Assembly: GCF_003050935.1 (NCBI RefSeq) | Contig: NZ_QAOX01000001.1 | Coordinates: forward strand, 859,046-923,045 | DNA length: 64,000 bases | Direction: 5' to 3' | Source of the DNA: Luteibacter sp. OK325 | Lineage (GTDB): Bacteria; Pseudomonadota; Gammaproteobacteria; Xanthomonadales; Rhodanobacteraceae | Notes under the pieces: model-generated | Seen by the model: the letters and a program-made list of their open reading frames with translations, nothing else | Told to the model about the DNA's origin: nothing | The model's database searches: none | Part shown: piece after piece, positions 1 to 9,023 of the stretch | Numbering within the stretch: position 1 is the stretch's first letter | How the letters are laid out: every line of letters starts with the position of its first letter | Position numbers and translations under genes: made by a program

Positions 1-2
1 GG

Positions 3-965
3 AAGCTCGCCGCTCTCGCCCGCGCGGAGCTGGATCGCGCGGCGAATATGCAGCCGACGATCCCTCTCGTGTCTGCCGACAGGTTCAGCCTGGGTATTCT
101 GACTGGCGACGAAACATACGCCGAAGAAGCCCTGGCGAGTGGCCGTATCGCTTCGCCAGGCGCCATGTCACCTCGCCTGATCCAGTCGTCCATGAGCGGG
201 AGTAACTGGGGCGCTGGCGCTCCGGCCCTTCTGAGCCAGGCAAACGACGCTGCGGCAATCGCGAATCGCTTTCCGCTTCTCTGGGTTGTCGTCGGGCGGG
301 CGAGAATGAAGGCGGCGACAGACCCGTCCATTCGGAACCGTGCAAAGACGGACTTCCTGGCCGCCGCCGTGGAGGTTGCGACGGCCGTGGATCTCGGTGC
401 GTTGGCTAACCGGGCTTACCGCGACGGGGAGTTTTCCCAGGCGTTGATCCTTGCCGTCGAAGCCTGGCGCTTCGACGACGGCGAACCAAACGCGCTCTAT
501 GTCATCGGATTCGCATCACAGCACGCGCGCTACGAGGACTGGGCTCGAACGACGCTCAAGAACGCCGCGCGCAACCATCCGGATGCCATAGAGGTCGCCC
601 GAAATGCAGGCGTGGCCCTGCTGGCACTAAAGGAGTCCGCAGAGGCGGAACGGCTGCTGTCGTACGCTATCCAGCGCAATCCCGACGATGTGTGGACGCT
701 GACCCAGTTGGGCTTCCTCTACTTGAACTCCGCACATCGGTACGACAGGGCCAAGACGATCGCGTCGTCGCTCATCCGGCTTGATGACGACAACCCCGAC
801 GGTTACGCGCTCCGCACGTTTGCGCAGATCGAGACCGACGACCCGGAGCGCTACACGTCGATCCACGCTTTCCTGGATCGCTTCGAGCAGCGCGATGGCG
901 AGCAGTATGCGTCGGACAGCATGCGGCAGTACCTGGGTGAACATCCTGAGCCCTTGAAGCGCTAA
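3..965 (+). CDS. TPR-containing protein, 5' end outside window
   Basis: The frame is open from the left edge: the codons before the first ATG (48) read KLAALARAELDRAAN, a continuous amphipathic helix. The gene therefore very probably starts upstream, and only about 320 C-terminal residues are seen. Alanine-rich paired helices with tetratricopeptide spacing run through the middle and C-terminal half. I see no catalytic motif, signal peptide or membrane segment in this part. TPR proteins mediate protein-protein contacts; the partner cannot be deduced. The gene converges on the hydrolase at 988 with 22 bp between the stop codons. If the start really is at 48, the protein has 305 residues. Confidence 0.75.
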   Translation, partial: KLAALARAELDRAANMQPTIPLVSADRFSLGILTGDETYAEEALASGRIASPGAMSPRLIQSSMSGSNWGAGAPALLSQANDAAAIANRFPLLWVVVGRARMKAATDPSIRNRAKTDFLAAAVEVATAVDLGALANRAYRDGEFSQALILAVEAWRFDDGEPNALYVIGFASQHARYEDWARTTLKNAARNHPDAIEVARNAGVALLALKESAEAERLLSYAIQRNPDDVWTLTQLGFLYLNSAHRYDRAKTIASSLIRLDDDNPDGYALRTFAQIETDDPERYTSIHAFLDRFEQRDGEQYASDSMRQYLGEHPEPLKR

Positions 966-987
966 GGGGAACGCCGGTTGCGCCTGA

Positions 988-1680
988 CTAGCGATGGCTG
1001 GACACCGAAGCGACGAAGTCTGCAACGAGTCGGCTGCAATCGACGGGTGACGCTTGAAGTAGTGCATGCGGCCCTACGACATCGACAATCCGCGCGGATG
1101 GCACGACATGCCTTATCCACTGGGCAGCGGATCGCGGAACGAGAAGGTCGTCGGTCGCTCGCAGGCACAGCACCGGCACTTCGATACCCGAGAGGTCCAT
1201 CGAGCCGTCGGCAGACAACACGGATCGCAGACGCCCCCGTAGGGTTGCCGACCTCATGCTGCCGACGGAATCGACAAACTGCTGCCGAAGTGCCGCGTCA
1301 TGCCTCCTGCCAAGAAGCGCTGATGCCACTATTCGCGCGGTACTTCGAGAGACGTGAACCATCCCGGCCAAGGGCAAGAGGTGGCGCGCGATAGGTCGCG
1401 GATTTCGCAGGAAGGTCGAGCAGAGAACAAGACCTACGAGGCCGTCGGGACGTTCTGCGGCCAGGCTCGCCGCAATGGGTCCGGAAAAGGATTCGCCCAG
1501 CAGCACGAACTCGCCATGAGGCAACCTCTGGCGGACCCAGGCGGTGAGTTCCCGATAATCGGTTGCACCGGCCGGATAAGCGAGCGAGCGCGTCGGGATG
1601 CGGTCATTCAGGGCAGCAACGAAGGGACCGAAAAGCGCCGCCGTGCCGTCCATCCCCGGTAGTAGGATCAGTTCAGGCAT
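988..1680 (-). CDS. alpha/beta hydrolase
   Basis: A 230-residue alpha/beta-hydrolase-fold protein starting MPELILLPGMDG. The nucleophile elbow is GESFSG (Ser64). A plausible acid follows in RATDD (~175) and a catalytic His in GPHALL (~204), so the triad looks complete. The substrate is unknown; small esterases and cofactor-biosynthesis hydrolases look like this. The ATG at 1680 was chosen because it lies 8 bp inside the end of the upstream membrane-protein gene, a translational-coupling arrangement, and because the longer frame to 1848 adds residues with no hydrolase character. It is probably cotranscribed with the membrane protein at 1673-2491. Confidence 0.8.
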   Translation of the reverse strand: MPELILLPGMDGTAALFGPFVAALNDRIPTRSLAYPAGATDYRELTAWVRQRLPHGEFVLLGESFSGPIAASLAAERPDGLVGLVLCSTFLRNPRPIARHLLPLAGMVHVSRSTARIVASALLGRRHDAALRQQFVDSVGSMRSATLRGRLRSVLSADGSMDLSGIEVPVLCLRATDDLLVPRSAAQWIRHVVPSARIVDVVGPHALLQASPVDCSRLVADFVASVSSHR

Positions 1681-2491
1681 GCAGCGCGATGCCGGGTCCG
1701 ACGGCGAAGACAAAGAGCGCCGCAACGAGGACAGCACCGCCGACCCACGTCCATGAGAATCCCCAGGGCACCTCACCAGCCGCTTCGGCCGCGGCGGGTT
1801 CCAGCAAAGCCGGTACGAATACCATCCCGAACATGCAGCCGAAGCCACCGCTGACCCCGACCAGAAGAACGAGATTCGGTATCGGGTTCATCGCGGCACC
1901 GGCAACGAGCAGCAAACCACCAGCGACGTAGCCCGGCCAGGTGAGACGTGGGATGACCTTACGGCGCACACCGCCGGCATCGAGCCAGCGGGCCAACGAT
2001 GCCGAAGCAACGCGAAGGGCCAGGTAATAGCCGGCCGCACCCAACACAGCCAGCCCGGTGCGCCAGAGCAGGTGGGGTTGCCATCCGGCGATCACGGCAG
2101 CCATGTCGCCGAAGTCGAGGATGCCCGAGTACATCGGGTAGCCGGTGCCATTGAGTAGGTTCACCGTCGCGAACAGCCACATGAAGAAGGTCCCTGTCCC
2201 GACCGTTGTGCGGCGGCGAAACCAGGCCATTGCGAGCACGCCCAGCACTAAGTTCATCAGCGGACCCGCCAGCGCGACCAGGCGGCTGGCACCCTTCGAA
2301 CTCAGCGCCACCGTGGTCAGCGAGACCGGGGTCACGTCGTCCACGAACAACGTGGCCACACCGTGTCCCAGTACTTCATGGCACATGTCCATGGCGGCAT
2401 AGGCGACGATGGCGATGGCCGCTGTCGTTGCGCCCCGCCCCAACACACTTCCCCGGCTAGAGCGCCCGGCCGTTCCCGTCACAGTATCCAT
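1673..2491 (-). CDS. multi-pass membrane protein, site-2-protease-like (M50-like) candidate
   Basis: A 272-residue protein with about seven hydrophobic segments. The first segment carries H38-E-V-L-G-H43, and a later segment has the pattern GYPMYSGILDFGD. Together these recall intramembrane metalloproteases, where an HExxH helix pairs with a second Asp-bearing motif. Here one extra residue separates the histidines (HExxGH instead of HExxH), so activity is uncertain. The start at 2491 follows a purine-rich CAGGGGACAGGG stretch; an in-frame ATG at 2527 lacks such a site. The downstream hydrolase overlaps its 3' end by 8 bp. The function is not established. Confidence 0.7.
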   Translation of the reverse strand: MDTVTGTAGRSSRGSVLGRGATTAAIAIVAYAAMDMCHEVLGHGVATLFVDDVTPVSLTTVALSSKGASRLVALAGPLMNLVLGVLAMAWFRRRTTVGTGTFFMWLFATVNLLNGTGYPMYSGILDFGDMAAVIAGWQPHLLWRTGLAVLGAAGYYLALRVASASLARWLDAGGVRRKVIPRLTWPGYVAGGLLLVAGAAMNPIPNLVLLVGVSGGFGCMFGMVFVPALLEPAAAEAAGEVPWGFSWTWVGGAVLVAALFVFAVGPGIALHA

Positions 2492-2652
2492 CCCTGTCCC
2501 CTGAGGTTCCAACCGATTCTGTCGCATCGCCCCGCGGCCGCCTAGAGAGAGGTTTTGCCTGAAACCTACATCGATTACCCTGCCGGTTCCCCGTGGTCGA
2601 GCTCTCCCCCTCAGGTGCTCGCGCCTGCCACCCCGCCATCGCGAACGACTCC

Positions 2653-4356
2653 ATGACTAAGAAAACCGACAACAACACGCCGGACGCCGGCCGCCGACGC
2701 CTGCTCGGCGGCATAGCCACCACCGGCGCCGTACTGGCACTAGGCGGCGTGGCCGAGGTCGCTGCCGGCGAATCGAAAGGACTTGCGCCGCCGCCCGGCG
2801 GCGAGGAGCTCGATGCACTGCTCGAAAAGCGCATCCAGCACGTCGTCGTGATCTATGCGGAAAATCGCAGCTTCAATAACCTGTTCGCCGAGTTTCCCGG
2901 TTTGCAGCAACCGCTGGGCGCCGTGCCGCCGGAGCGCTACCTGCAGCGCGACCGCGACGGCAAACCGCTGGTCACCCTGCCACCGGTATGGGGCGGCCTG
3001 GTGCCGCACCAGCAGGTGGTCGACCATAAGCCGTACAAGGTGGGCGAGCAGGACATCACCGGCGTTCCGAACGCGCCATGGGCGCTGCACACGGGAGACG
3101 GCACGCCGTTGCCGCACGGCGTGGTCACCCGCGATCTCGTGCACTCGTTCTACAACAACCAGCTGCAGATCAACGGTGGCAGGAACGATGGCTTCGTCGC
3201 CTGGGGCGACAGCGGTGCGATGACCATGGGCCACTACGCGGCGGCGCCGGTACACCTGCGCCTGTGGCGTCTCGCCGAGCAGTACACCCTGTGCGACAAC
3301 TTCTTCATGGGTGCCTTCGGTGGCTCGTTCCTCAACCATCAATACCTCGTGGCCGCGCAGCCGCCGTTCTATCCGGACGCCGACAAGAGTCCCTCGCAGT
3401 TCGGTATCGCGGTGACCGAGAGCGGTGATGCGCTCGACTATCGCCTGAAGATGGCGGAAGAGTCGCCAGCCAGCGCCATGCAGGGCAAGCCGAAGTTTGC
3501 CCACCACAGCCAGCTAACGCCCGACTTCTTCGCCGTCAACACCATCGGCCCGCCCTATTCGCCCGGCTTCAACGTCGACCCGAGGAACCCCTTGCTGGCC
3601 GACGCGACGAGCGCCAATACGCTCGTCCCGCAGAAGCACAAGCACATCGGCGACGTACTCTCCGCCAAGGGTGTGGACTGGGCCTGGTATGGCGGTGGCT
3701 TTCAGGCCGCGCTCGAGGGCAAGGGGGACGGCGACGCCGATGAGAAGCATTTCCCGCAGACGCCGAACTTCCAGCCGCATCACCAGCCGCTCAATTACTT
3801 CGTGACCCTCGCGCCAGGCACGGACGCACGCAAGCGGCACCTTCGCGACGGTGGCCTAGGCGAAACCGCAAAGACCAATCTTTTCCTGGCCGATGTCGTT
3901 GCGGGCAAGCTGCCACCGGTGTCGTTCTACAAGCCGCAAGGCGACCTCAACATGCACGCCGGCTACTCGGACGTGGAGGCCGGCGACCGCCACATTGCAG
4001 GCGTGGTGCATGCGTTGCGCACGAGCCCGCAGTGGAAAGACATGCTGGTCATCGTCACGTTCGACGAAAACGGCGGCTGGTGGGACCACGTCGCGCCGCC
4101 GAAGGGCGATCGTTGGGGTCCCGGCACACGCATTCCGGCGCTGGTGATCTCGCCGTATGCAAAGCGCGGGCATGTGGAGCATACGATCTACGATACCGGA
4201 TCGATTGCGCGCTTCCTTACGCGACGGTTCAAGCTGGAGAAACTGCCCGGGTTGAAGATGCGTGAGGATGCGATGGTGGCGGCAGGTGGGGCTGCGCCGG
4301 GGGATCTGACCGAAGCGTTGGATTTTTCGACGGCCGGCCAGGCTGATCGCCGCTGA
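2653..4356 (+). CDS. Tat-exported acid phosphatase / phospholipase C family (AcpA-like)
   Basis: A 567-residue member of the phosphoesterase family that includes acid phosphatase AcpA and phospholipases C. The N-terminus has a twin-arginine signal (GRRRLLGG, then a hydrophobic run to AEVAAG), so a folded, metal-loaded enzyme is probably exported. The core opens with HVVVIYAENRSFNNLF, the family's metal/nucleophile region. Later blocks include FDENGGWWDHVAPP and DTGSIARFLTRRF. It should hydrolyse phosphate esters in the periplasm; the substrate is unknown. The ATG at 2653 places the RR motif correctly, while the frame extends to 2593. The stop codon lies inside a REP-like repeat (4345-4370), so the last residues (ADRR) are repeat-derived. 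Confidence 0.85.
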   Translation: MTKKTDNNTPDAGRRRLLGGIATTGAVLALGGVAEVAAGESKGLAPPPGGEELDALLEKRIQHVVVIYAENRSFNNLFAEFPGLQQPLGAVPPERYLQRDRDGKPLVTLPPVWGGLVPHQQVVDHKPYKVGEQDITGVPNAPWALHTGDGTPLPHGVVTRDLVHSFYNNQLQINGGRNDGFVAWGDSGAMTMGHYAAAPVHLRLWRLAEQYTLCDNFFMGAFGGSFLNHQYLVAAQPPFYPDADKSPSQFGIAVTESGDALDYRLKMAEESPASAMQGKPKFAHHSQLTPDFFAVNTIGPPYSPGFNVDPRNPLLADATSANTLVPQKHKHIGDVLSAKGVDWAWYGGGFQAALEGKGDGDADEKHFPQTPNFQPHHQPLNYFVTLAPGTDARKRHLRDGGLGETAKTNLFLADVVAGKLPPVSFYKPQGDLNMHAGYSDVEAGDRHIAGVVHALRTSPQWKDMLVIVTFDENGGWWDHVAPPKGDRWGPGTRIPALVISPYAKRGHVEHTIYDTGSIARFLTRRFKLEKLPGLKMREDAMVAAGGAAPGDLTEALDFSTAGQADRR

Positions 4357-4430
4357 AGCGGCTCCTACACAAGACCTGCGCAAGCGGCCGACCTTGTCGC
4401 TTTGTGCAGGAGCCGATTCATCGGCGATAT
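4345..4430. repeat. REPIN-like inverted pair of REP elements
   Basis: Two REP-like units face each other: GATCGCCGCTGAAGCGGCTC with CTACAC on the left, and a diverged TGTGCAGGAGCCG... unit ending in CGGCGAT on the right. Each is a short GC-rich imperfect hairpin. The left unit contains the stop codon of the upstream phosphatase; the right unit ends 15 bp before the stop of the convergent DHA2 pump gene. Related units occur at 40635-40668, 41170-41241 and 54140-54267. REPINs are mobilised by RAYT transposases in other gammaproteobacteria; none is encoded here. Confidence 0.7.
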
Positions 4431-4444
4431 CCCGTCCCCTCAAC

Positions 4445-5995
4445 TCAATGCCCCGCCGTACCACCCGACACAAACGGCGGTTTCGCGAACCACACCGCGA
4501 CCATCGCCAATACGAAGATCAGGGCAAACCCCCAGAAGACATCGTTAACCGCCAGTGTCGCCGCCTGCATGTCGACGATACGGTTCAACGCGGCGTTGGC
4601 TGTCGTACCCTGCACGCCCAGGGCCTGGAAGCGATCCAGGTATTCGGTGGTGGCGCGGCTTCCGGCACTCACGCTTTCCGACAGCACCGCGTGGTGATAC
4701 GTCGTTCGGTGCGAGTACATCGTCGTGCTCACCGCTGTCGCGATACTGCCTGCCAGCGTTCGGAAAAAGTTGGACAGGCCCGACGCGCTGGCGACCTCCT
4801 CGTCCGGCATCCCCGACAGGATGATCTGGTTTACCGGGACGAAGAACAGAGCGATGCCCGCGCCCATGCACAGTCGCGGTATGGCCATCTCGCTGTACGG
4901 CGCATTTGTACTCAGCGTGGACATGTAGAACGATGCGGTGGCGAACACGGCGAAACCCACCGTGTTCAACAGGCGCAGATCGAACTTGCTCTGGAACGCA
5001 CCGACGAGCGGTGACAGGACGATCGCAAGAATGCCTATGGGTGCAACGACGAAGCCCGCCCAGGTCGCCGTGTAACCCAGGACCTCCTGCACCCACATAG
5101 GCATGACCACCGTTCCGCCGAAGAACGCGAACATGCCGAGCGAAAGACAAAGTACGCCGACGAAGAAGTTACGTCTTCCCAGCAGCCGGAGCTCGACCAC
5201 CGGGTGTTTGTGCATCAATTCCCACGCGACCAGGAAGGTCAGGCAGATCAGCGAAACGATGGCCAGCACGGTGATGGTCTTCGAAGTAAACCAGTCGTCA
5301 TCGTTGCCGTTGTCGAGCATGAACTGCAGGCACCCGATACCTACCGCCAACAGGAACAGGCCGATCGCGTCGATCGGCGCTTTGACCACCTTCGATTCGC
5401 GGTCGCGCAGCAGCGCGTATGTCACAACGACGGCGAAGATGCCGACCGGTATGTTGATGAAGAAGATCCACGACCAATGATAATTGTCCGTTATCCAGCC
5501 ACCCAGGATCGGCCCGAACACCGGAGCGACCACGACTGTCATCGCCCACAGCGCCAGCGCGATCGGACGCCTGGCCACGGGATAGTTGTTGAGTAGCAGG
5601 GTCTGCGACAGCGGCACCATCGGGCCCGAGACGGCTCCCTGTAACAGCCGGAAAACGATCAGCATGGGCATGCTCTGCGAAAAGCCGCACAGCGCCGAGA
5701 ACACGACGAACAGCATGACCGAGGTCATGAAGGTTCGTACCTCTCCGAAGCGACGCGCGACCCAGCCGGTTAACGGCTGCATGACGGCGCTGGCCATCGA
5801 ATACGCACTGATCGCCATCGTGCCTTCGTTGCTGCTCACGCCAACGTTGCCGGCGATGGTCCGCACCGACACATTGACGATGGAGATGTCGAGCACCTCC
5901 ATGAACGTGGCCAGCGCGACACCGGCGGTGAGCAGCACCAGTGCGCCGCCGGCCAGCGGTGCCTTCGACGCCCCGTTGCCGGCCTGCCCGGGCAT
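4445..5995 (-). CDS. DHA2-family MFS multidrug efflux pump (EmrB-like)
   Basis: A 516-residue inner-membrane transporter with about 14 hydrophobic segments, as in the DHA2 (EmrB/QacA) family. Family-type sequence is clear near the start (FMEVLDISIVNVSVRTIAGN), with GWVARRFGEVR in the first cytoplasmic loop and GPILGGWITDNYHWSWIFF in segment 5 (motif C region). It should export hydrophobic toxicants using the proton gradient, through the adjacent adaptor and outer-membrane channel. It lies 3 bp downstream of the adaptor gene and is the last gene of a three-gene operon (OMF, adaptor, pump). The substrate is not predictable. Confidence 0.92.
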   Translation of the reverse strand: MPGQAGNGASKAPLAGGALVLLTAGVALATFMEVLDISIVNVSVRTIAGNVGVSSNEGTMAISAYSMASAVMQPLTGWVARRFGEVRTFMTSVMLFVVFSALCGFSQSMPMLIVFRLLQGAVSGPMVPLSQTLLLNNYPVARRPIALALWAMTVVVAPVFGPILGGWITDNYHWSWIFFINIPVGIFAVVVTYALLRDRESKVVKAPIDAIGLFLLAVGIGCLQFMLDNGNDDDWFTSKTITVLAIVSLICLTFLVAWELMHKHPVVELRLLGRRNFFVGVLCLSLGMFAFFGGTVVMPMWVQEVLGYTATWAGFVVAPIGILAIVLSPLVGAFQSKFDLRLLNTVGFAVFATASFYMSTLSTNAPYSEMAIPRLCMGAGIALFFVPVNQIILSGMPDEEVASASGLSNFFRTLAGSIATAVSTTMYSHRTTYHHAVLSESVSAGSRATTEYLDRFQALGVQGTTANAALNRIVDMQAATLAVNDVFWGFALIFVLAMVAVWFAKPPFVSGGTAGH

Positions 5996-5998
5996 CGA

Positions 5999-7387
5999 TC
6001 AGCCCCCGCGCTTCGCCGACACCGGCTTCGGTGTCGTGTCCACGGTGTTCGCGCGGATGATCTCCTCGGCATGCTGGTCGGCCTCGCCCATCTCCTGCTC
6101 ATAGACGTTGGTGCTTGCCAGCGGCTTGCTGCGCACCGTATCCGAAAGCACACGACCATCCCGATCGTGCGTATCCACATTGACATCGGTCGACAGGCCG
6201 ATGCGAAGCGGATGCTTTCTGAGGTCCTCTGCGTCGATCGCCACTCGCACCGGAAGACGCTGCACGACCTTGATCCAGTTGCCGGTAGCGTTCTCCGCGG
6301 GAAGCAGCGAGAACGCGCTGCCGGTACCCGCGTTCAGTCCGACAACCTTGCCGTGGTACGCCACGTCGGAGTACATGTCCGTAGTGATCTTCACCGGTTG
6401 GCCGATGCGGATGTGCTCGAGTTGTGTCTCCTTGAAGTTCGCATCTACCCACAGGTCGGACAGAGGCACGACGGTGAGGAGGTCCTGACCCGGCTGAATC
6501 CGCTGGCCGACCTGTACCTGACGACGCGCCGCATACCCTTCGATCGGCGAAACGATGGCGTTGCGACCGTTGTTAACCCATGCGTTACGGAACTGCGATC
6601 GGGCCTGGATCACGGCTGGATAGTTCTCGACCGTGGTGCCGTCGACCTGCGCATGCGCTGCGGCGGCTTCTCGCTGGGCGGCATCCAGCGCAGCTTTGGC
6701 CTGCTCCATCTGCCGCTTGCCGGCATCCACTTCTTCGGCGGAGACGGCGCGACGTTCGAGCAGCGGGTGGCGGCGATTGTAGTCGTCACGCGCCTGCTCG
6801 TACTGGGCCCGGCGTTGCGGGATTGCCGCGTCGGCCTGGTTGGCTTGCTGCATCTTCGCCTGCGCCTCGCGTACGGCCTGGGCCAGTTGCCCCTCCGCAT
6901 TCATGAGGCTCACGCGTGCGTCGACGGGATCGAGTTTGATCAGCACCTGGCCCTGGTGCACGCGCTCGGTCTCCTCAACACCGACCTCGATTACCGTGCC
7001 GGCGATACGCGACGAAATGGTCACCATGTCGCCCTTGACGTAGGCATCGTCGGTCGTCTCGCGTTGCGAGAAGACGAAGATGTAAAGCAGTAGCCAGGTG
7101 ACGCCTGCGAGGATGAAGACGGCGGCAATAACGGAAAGGACGATGATCTTCTTGCGTTTGGCCTTGGGGTCTTCCTTCTCCTTGTCCTTATCGTCCTTGT
7201 CCTTATCGTTCTCGCCGTCTTTCCTGTCCTCGTCCTTCTTCTCCTCGTCGTTGCCGTCATCGCCCTCGCGCTCACCGCGCGGCGATTCGTCACCGTACTT
7301 GTGCAGGTACTTGTAGCGATACTTGAAAGGCAGCGGCGCGGCACCGGCTTCGCCTTCGTCGCGCGGCTCGTCGTTTTCGGGGGTCAT
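5999..7387 (-). CDS. HlyD/EmrA-family membrane fusion protein with long charged N-terminus
   Basis: A 462-residue periplasmic adaptor anchored by one transmembrane segment (residues 81-106). The periplasmic part shows the EmrA hallmark TTDDAYVKGD, a lipoyl half (GTVIEVGVEETERVHQGQVL), a long alpha-hairpin and the second lipoyl/barrel region. It should bridge the DHA2 pump to the outer-membrane channel. The oddity is the ~80-residue cytoplasmic N-terminus, very rich in Asp, Glu and Lys (DKDKDDKDKEKEDPKAKRKK); ordinary EmrA proteins have only about 20-30 residues there. Its start overlaps the OMF stop as ATGA. Confidence 0.9.
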   Translation of the reverse strand: MTPENDEPRDEGEAGAAPLPFKYRYKYLHKYGDESPRGEREGDDGNDEEKKDEDRKDGENDKDKDDKDKEKEDPKAKRKKIIVLSVIAAVFILAGVTWLLLYIFVFSQRETTDDAYVKGDMVTISSRIAGTVIEVGVEETERVHQGQVLIKLDPVDARVSLMNAEGQLAQAVREAQAKMQQANQADAAIPQRRAQYEQARDDYNRRHPLLERRAVSAEEVDAGKRQMEQAKAALDAAQREAAAAHAQVDGTTVENYPAVIQARSQFRNAWVNNGRNAIVSPIEGYAARRQVQVGQRIQPGQDLLTVVPLSDLWVDANFKETQLEHIRIGQPVKITTDMYSDVAYHGKVVGLNAGTGSAFSLLPAENATGNWIKVVQRLPVRVAIDAEDLRKHPLRIGLSTDVNVDTHDRDGRVLSDTVRSKPLASTNVYEQEMGEADQHAEEIIRANTVDTTPKPVSAKRGG

Positions 7388-8901
7388 CGCGGGGACTCCT
7401 TGCCGGCTTCGCCTGCCGGAAGAGCGGGCACGTCGTCGGCGTGATAGCCGCCGCCGAGCGCGTGGATGAGGGACAGGTTCGCCGAGAGAAGCTGGCTGGT
7501 GAGTTGCAGGCGCGCATCGCGCTGCTGGTCGAGCTGCATGTCGGCGTTGAGCCAGGTGCGATCGTCGATCAGGCCTTTCGATCGCCGGTCTGCGGCCTTG
7601 GTCCGCTGCGCCGCGCTGGCCTCGTATTGCCGGTCTACCTGCACGCGCTGGTCGCCGAGCATCTGCAAGGTGGTAACGCCCTGGGCGATCTCTCCGGCGG
7701 CCTGCACCACGGCACCGTCGTACTGCGCCACGGCACTGTCCAGCTGGGCCTGCGCACTCTCGAACTGGGCTCGCAACCGGCCGCCGCTGAAGATCGGCAG
7801 CTGGATGGACGGACCGATATTGCCAAGCGTGAGGTCGGTGCGCGTACCGGAACCGAGATCGGGATACGTGCGCAGGAAGGCGCCCAGGGCGATCAGGCTC
7901 ACATCGGGGTAGTAGGCCTTGCGCGCCTGGTCGATGTTCTTCGAGGAGGCCTCGATCTGCCAGCGCGCGGCGGTGATGTCAGGCCGGCGCGCCAGCAGGC
8001 CCAGCCGCGCATCGGCCGGCAGGCTCGTGTCGGGCGTGGGCAACGGCGACGGCACGAGAGTACCCAGGTCTTTCGGCGACACGCCCGCCAGCGCGGCCAG
8101 CTGGACAAGATCGAGGCTGGCGGCGCCCTCGAGCTGGGCCACGGAACGACGCTGCTGCGCGAGCTGACCGTCGGCCTGGTCGAGCGACGTCGGATCGTCC
8201 AGACCGCCGTGGACACGCAGCTGCACCAGCTCACGATACTGCGAAGAGCTTTCCGCGACATGCCTTGCGACCAGCAGCCGCGCCTGCTGCGCCTGCCATT
8301 CGTAATAGGTGTTGACCACGTTGTACTGCAGCGAGGTCGCGGCCGAGGCGCGCTCGGCTTCGGCGGCACGGGCCTGACCCACGGCGGCGGACACGGCGTC
8401 CTTCTGCTTACCCCACAGGTCGAGATCCCATGTTGCCAGCGCACCAGCCGCGCCACTGTTGCTCCAGCTGCTGCCGGGGTTGAGCTGGAACCTTTGCGCG
8501 CTGCCCGTAGCGCCCGGCACGTTGCCTTTCACTGCCACGTCGCTGTAACCATGGTTACCGCTGAGCAGTCCGCGCACCTGGGGATTCAGGTCGGCCCGCG
8601 CAGAGTCGACCGCGCGCATGGCGGCGCGATAGCGCGCCTCGGCCTGCTCCATATCGGGCGAGCCGCGCATGGCGATGTCGACGATATGGTCGAGTTGTGC
8701 ATCCCCGTAACGTTTCCACCACTCAGGCTGCGGCCAGCCCGCCTGCGTCGTGCGCAGCCCAGCGACCGGCACTTCCTCGCGGGGCGCGAAGGCGGGCGGC
8801 CGCACCGCCGGAGCACAGGCGGAAACGCACAGGACCGCGCCGAGAACGGCAATACGGGCACCATCGCATCGACGACGGAACCGGCTGGATGAAGACGCCA
8901 T
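7384..8901 (-). CDS. outer-membrane efflux lipoprotein (NodT/OprM family)
   Basis: A 505-residue TolC-like outer-membrane factor. The signal peptide ends in the lipobox VSAC, so the N-terminus is probably acylated. Two repeated halves of the outer-membrane-efflux domain are visible, with family sequence such as ATWDLDLWGK and LLARRPDITAARWQIEASSK. It forms the exit duct of the tripartite pump. It is first in the operon OMF-adaptor-pump and overlaps the adaptor by 4 bp. It is divergent from uppP, with 122 bp between; I recognised no clear operator there. Confidence 0.92.
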   Translation of the reverse strand: MASSSSRFRRRCDGARIAVLGAVLCVSACAPAVRPPAFAPREEVPVAGLRTTQAGWPQPEWWKRYGDAQLDHIVDIAMRGSPDMEQAEARYRAAMRAVDSARADLNPQVRGLLSGNHGYSDVAVKGNVPGATGSAQRFQLNPGSSWSNSGAAGALATWDLDLWGKQKDAVSAAVGQARAAEAERASAATSLQYNVVNTYYEWQAQQARLLVARHVAESSSQYRELVQLRVHGGLDDPTSLDQADGQLAQQRRSVAQLEGAASLDLVQLAALAGVSPKDLGTLVPSPLPTPDTSLPADARLGLLARRPDITAARWQIEASSKNIDQARKAYYPDVSLIALGAFLRTYPDLGSGTRTDLTLGNIGPSIQLPIFSGGRLRAQFESAQAQLDSAVAQYDGAVVQAAGEIAQGVTTLQMLGDQRVQVDRQYEASAAQRTKAADRRSKGLIDDRTWLNADMQLDQQRDARLQLTSQLLSANLSLIHALGGGYHADDVPALPAGEAGKESPR

Positions 8902-9023
8902 GGCATTCCACGTAAAGCTGCTTGCGACATCGAAAAATATCAGTGCACCGCGTGCGCACCGCGTGATGGCGGTCGACAGCGGCTAAGCTATGCGCCGTCC
9001 TCCCCGTCCGGAACACTCCCCAC

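Noticed and set aside
7441..8892. 483-residue plus-strand ORF opposite the first outer-membrane channel
   Set aside because: Antisense to a clear OMF gene; composition of a shadow frame.
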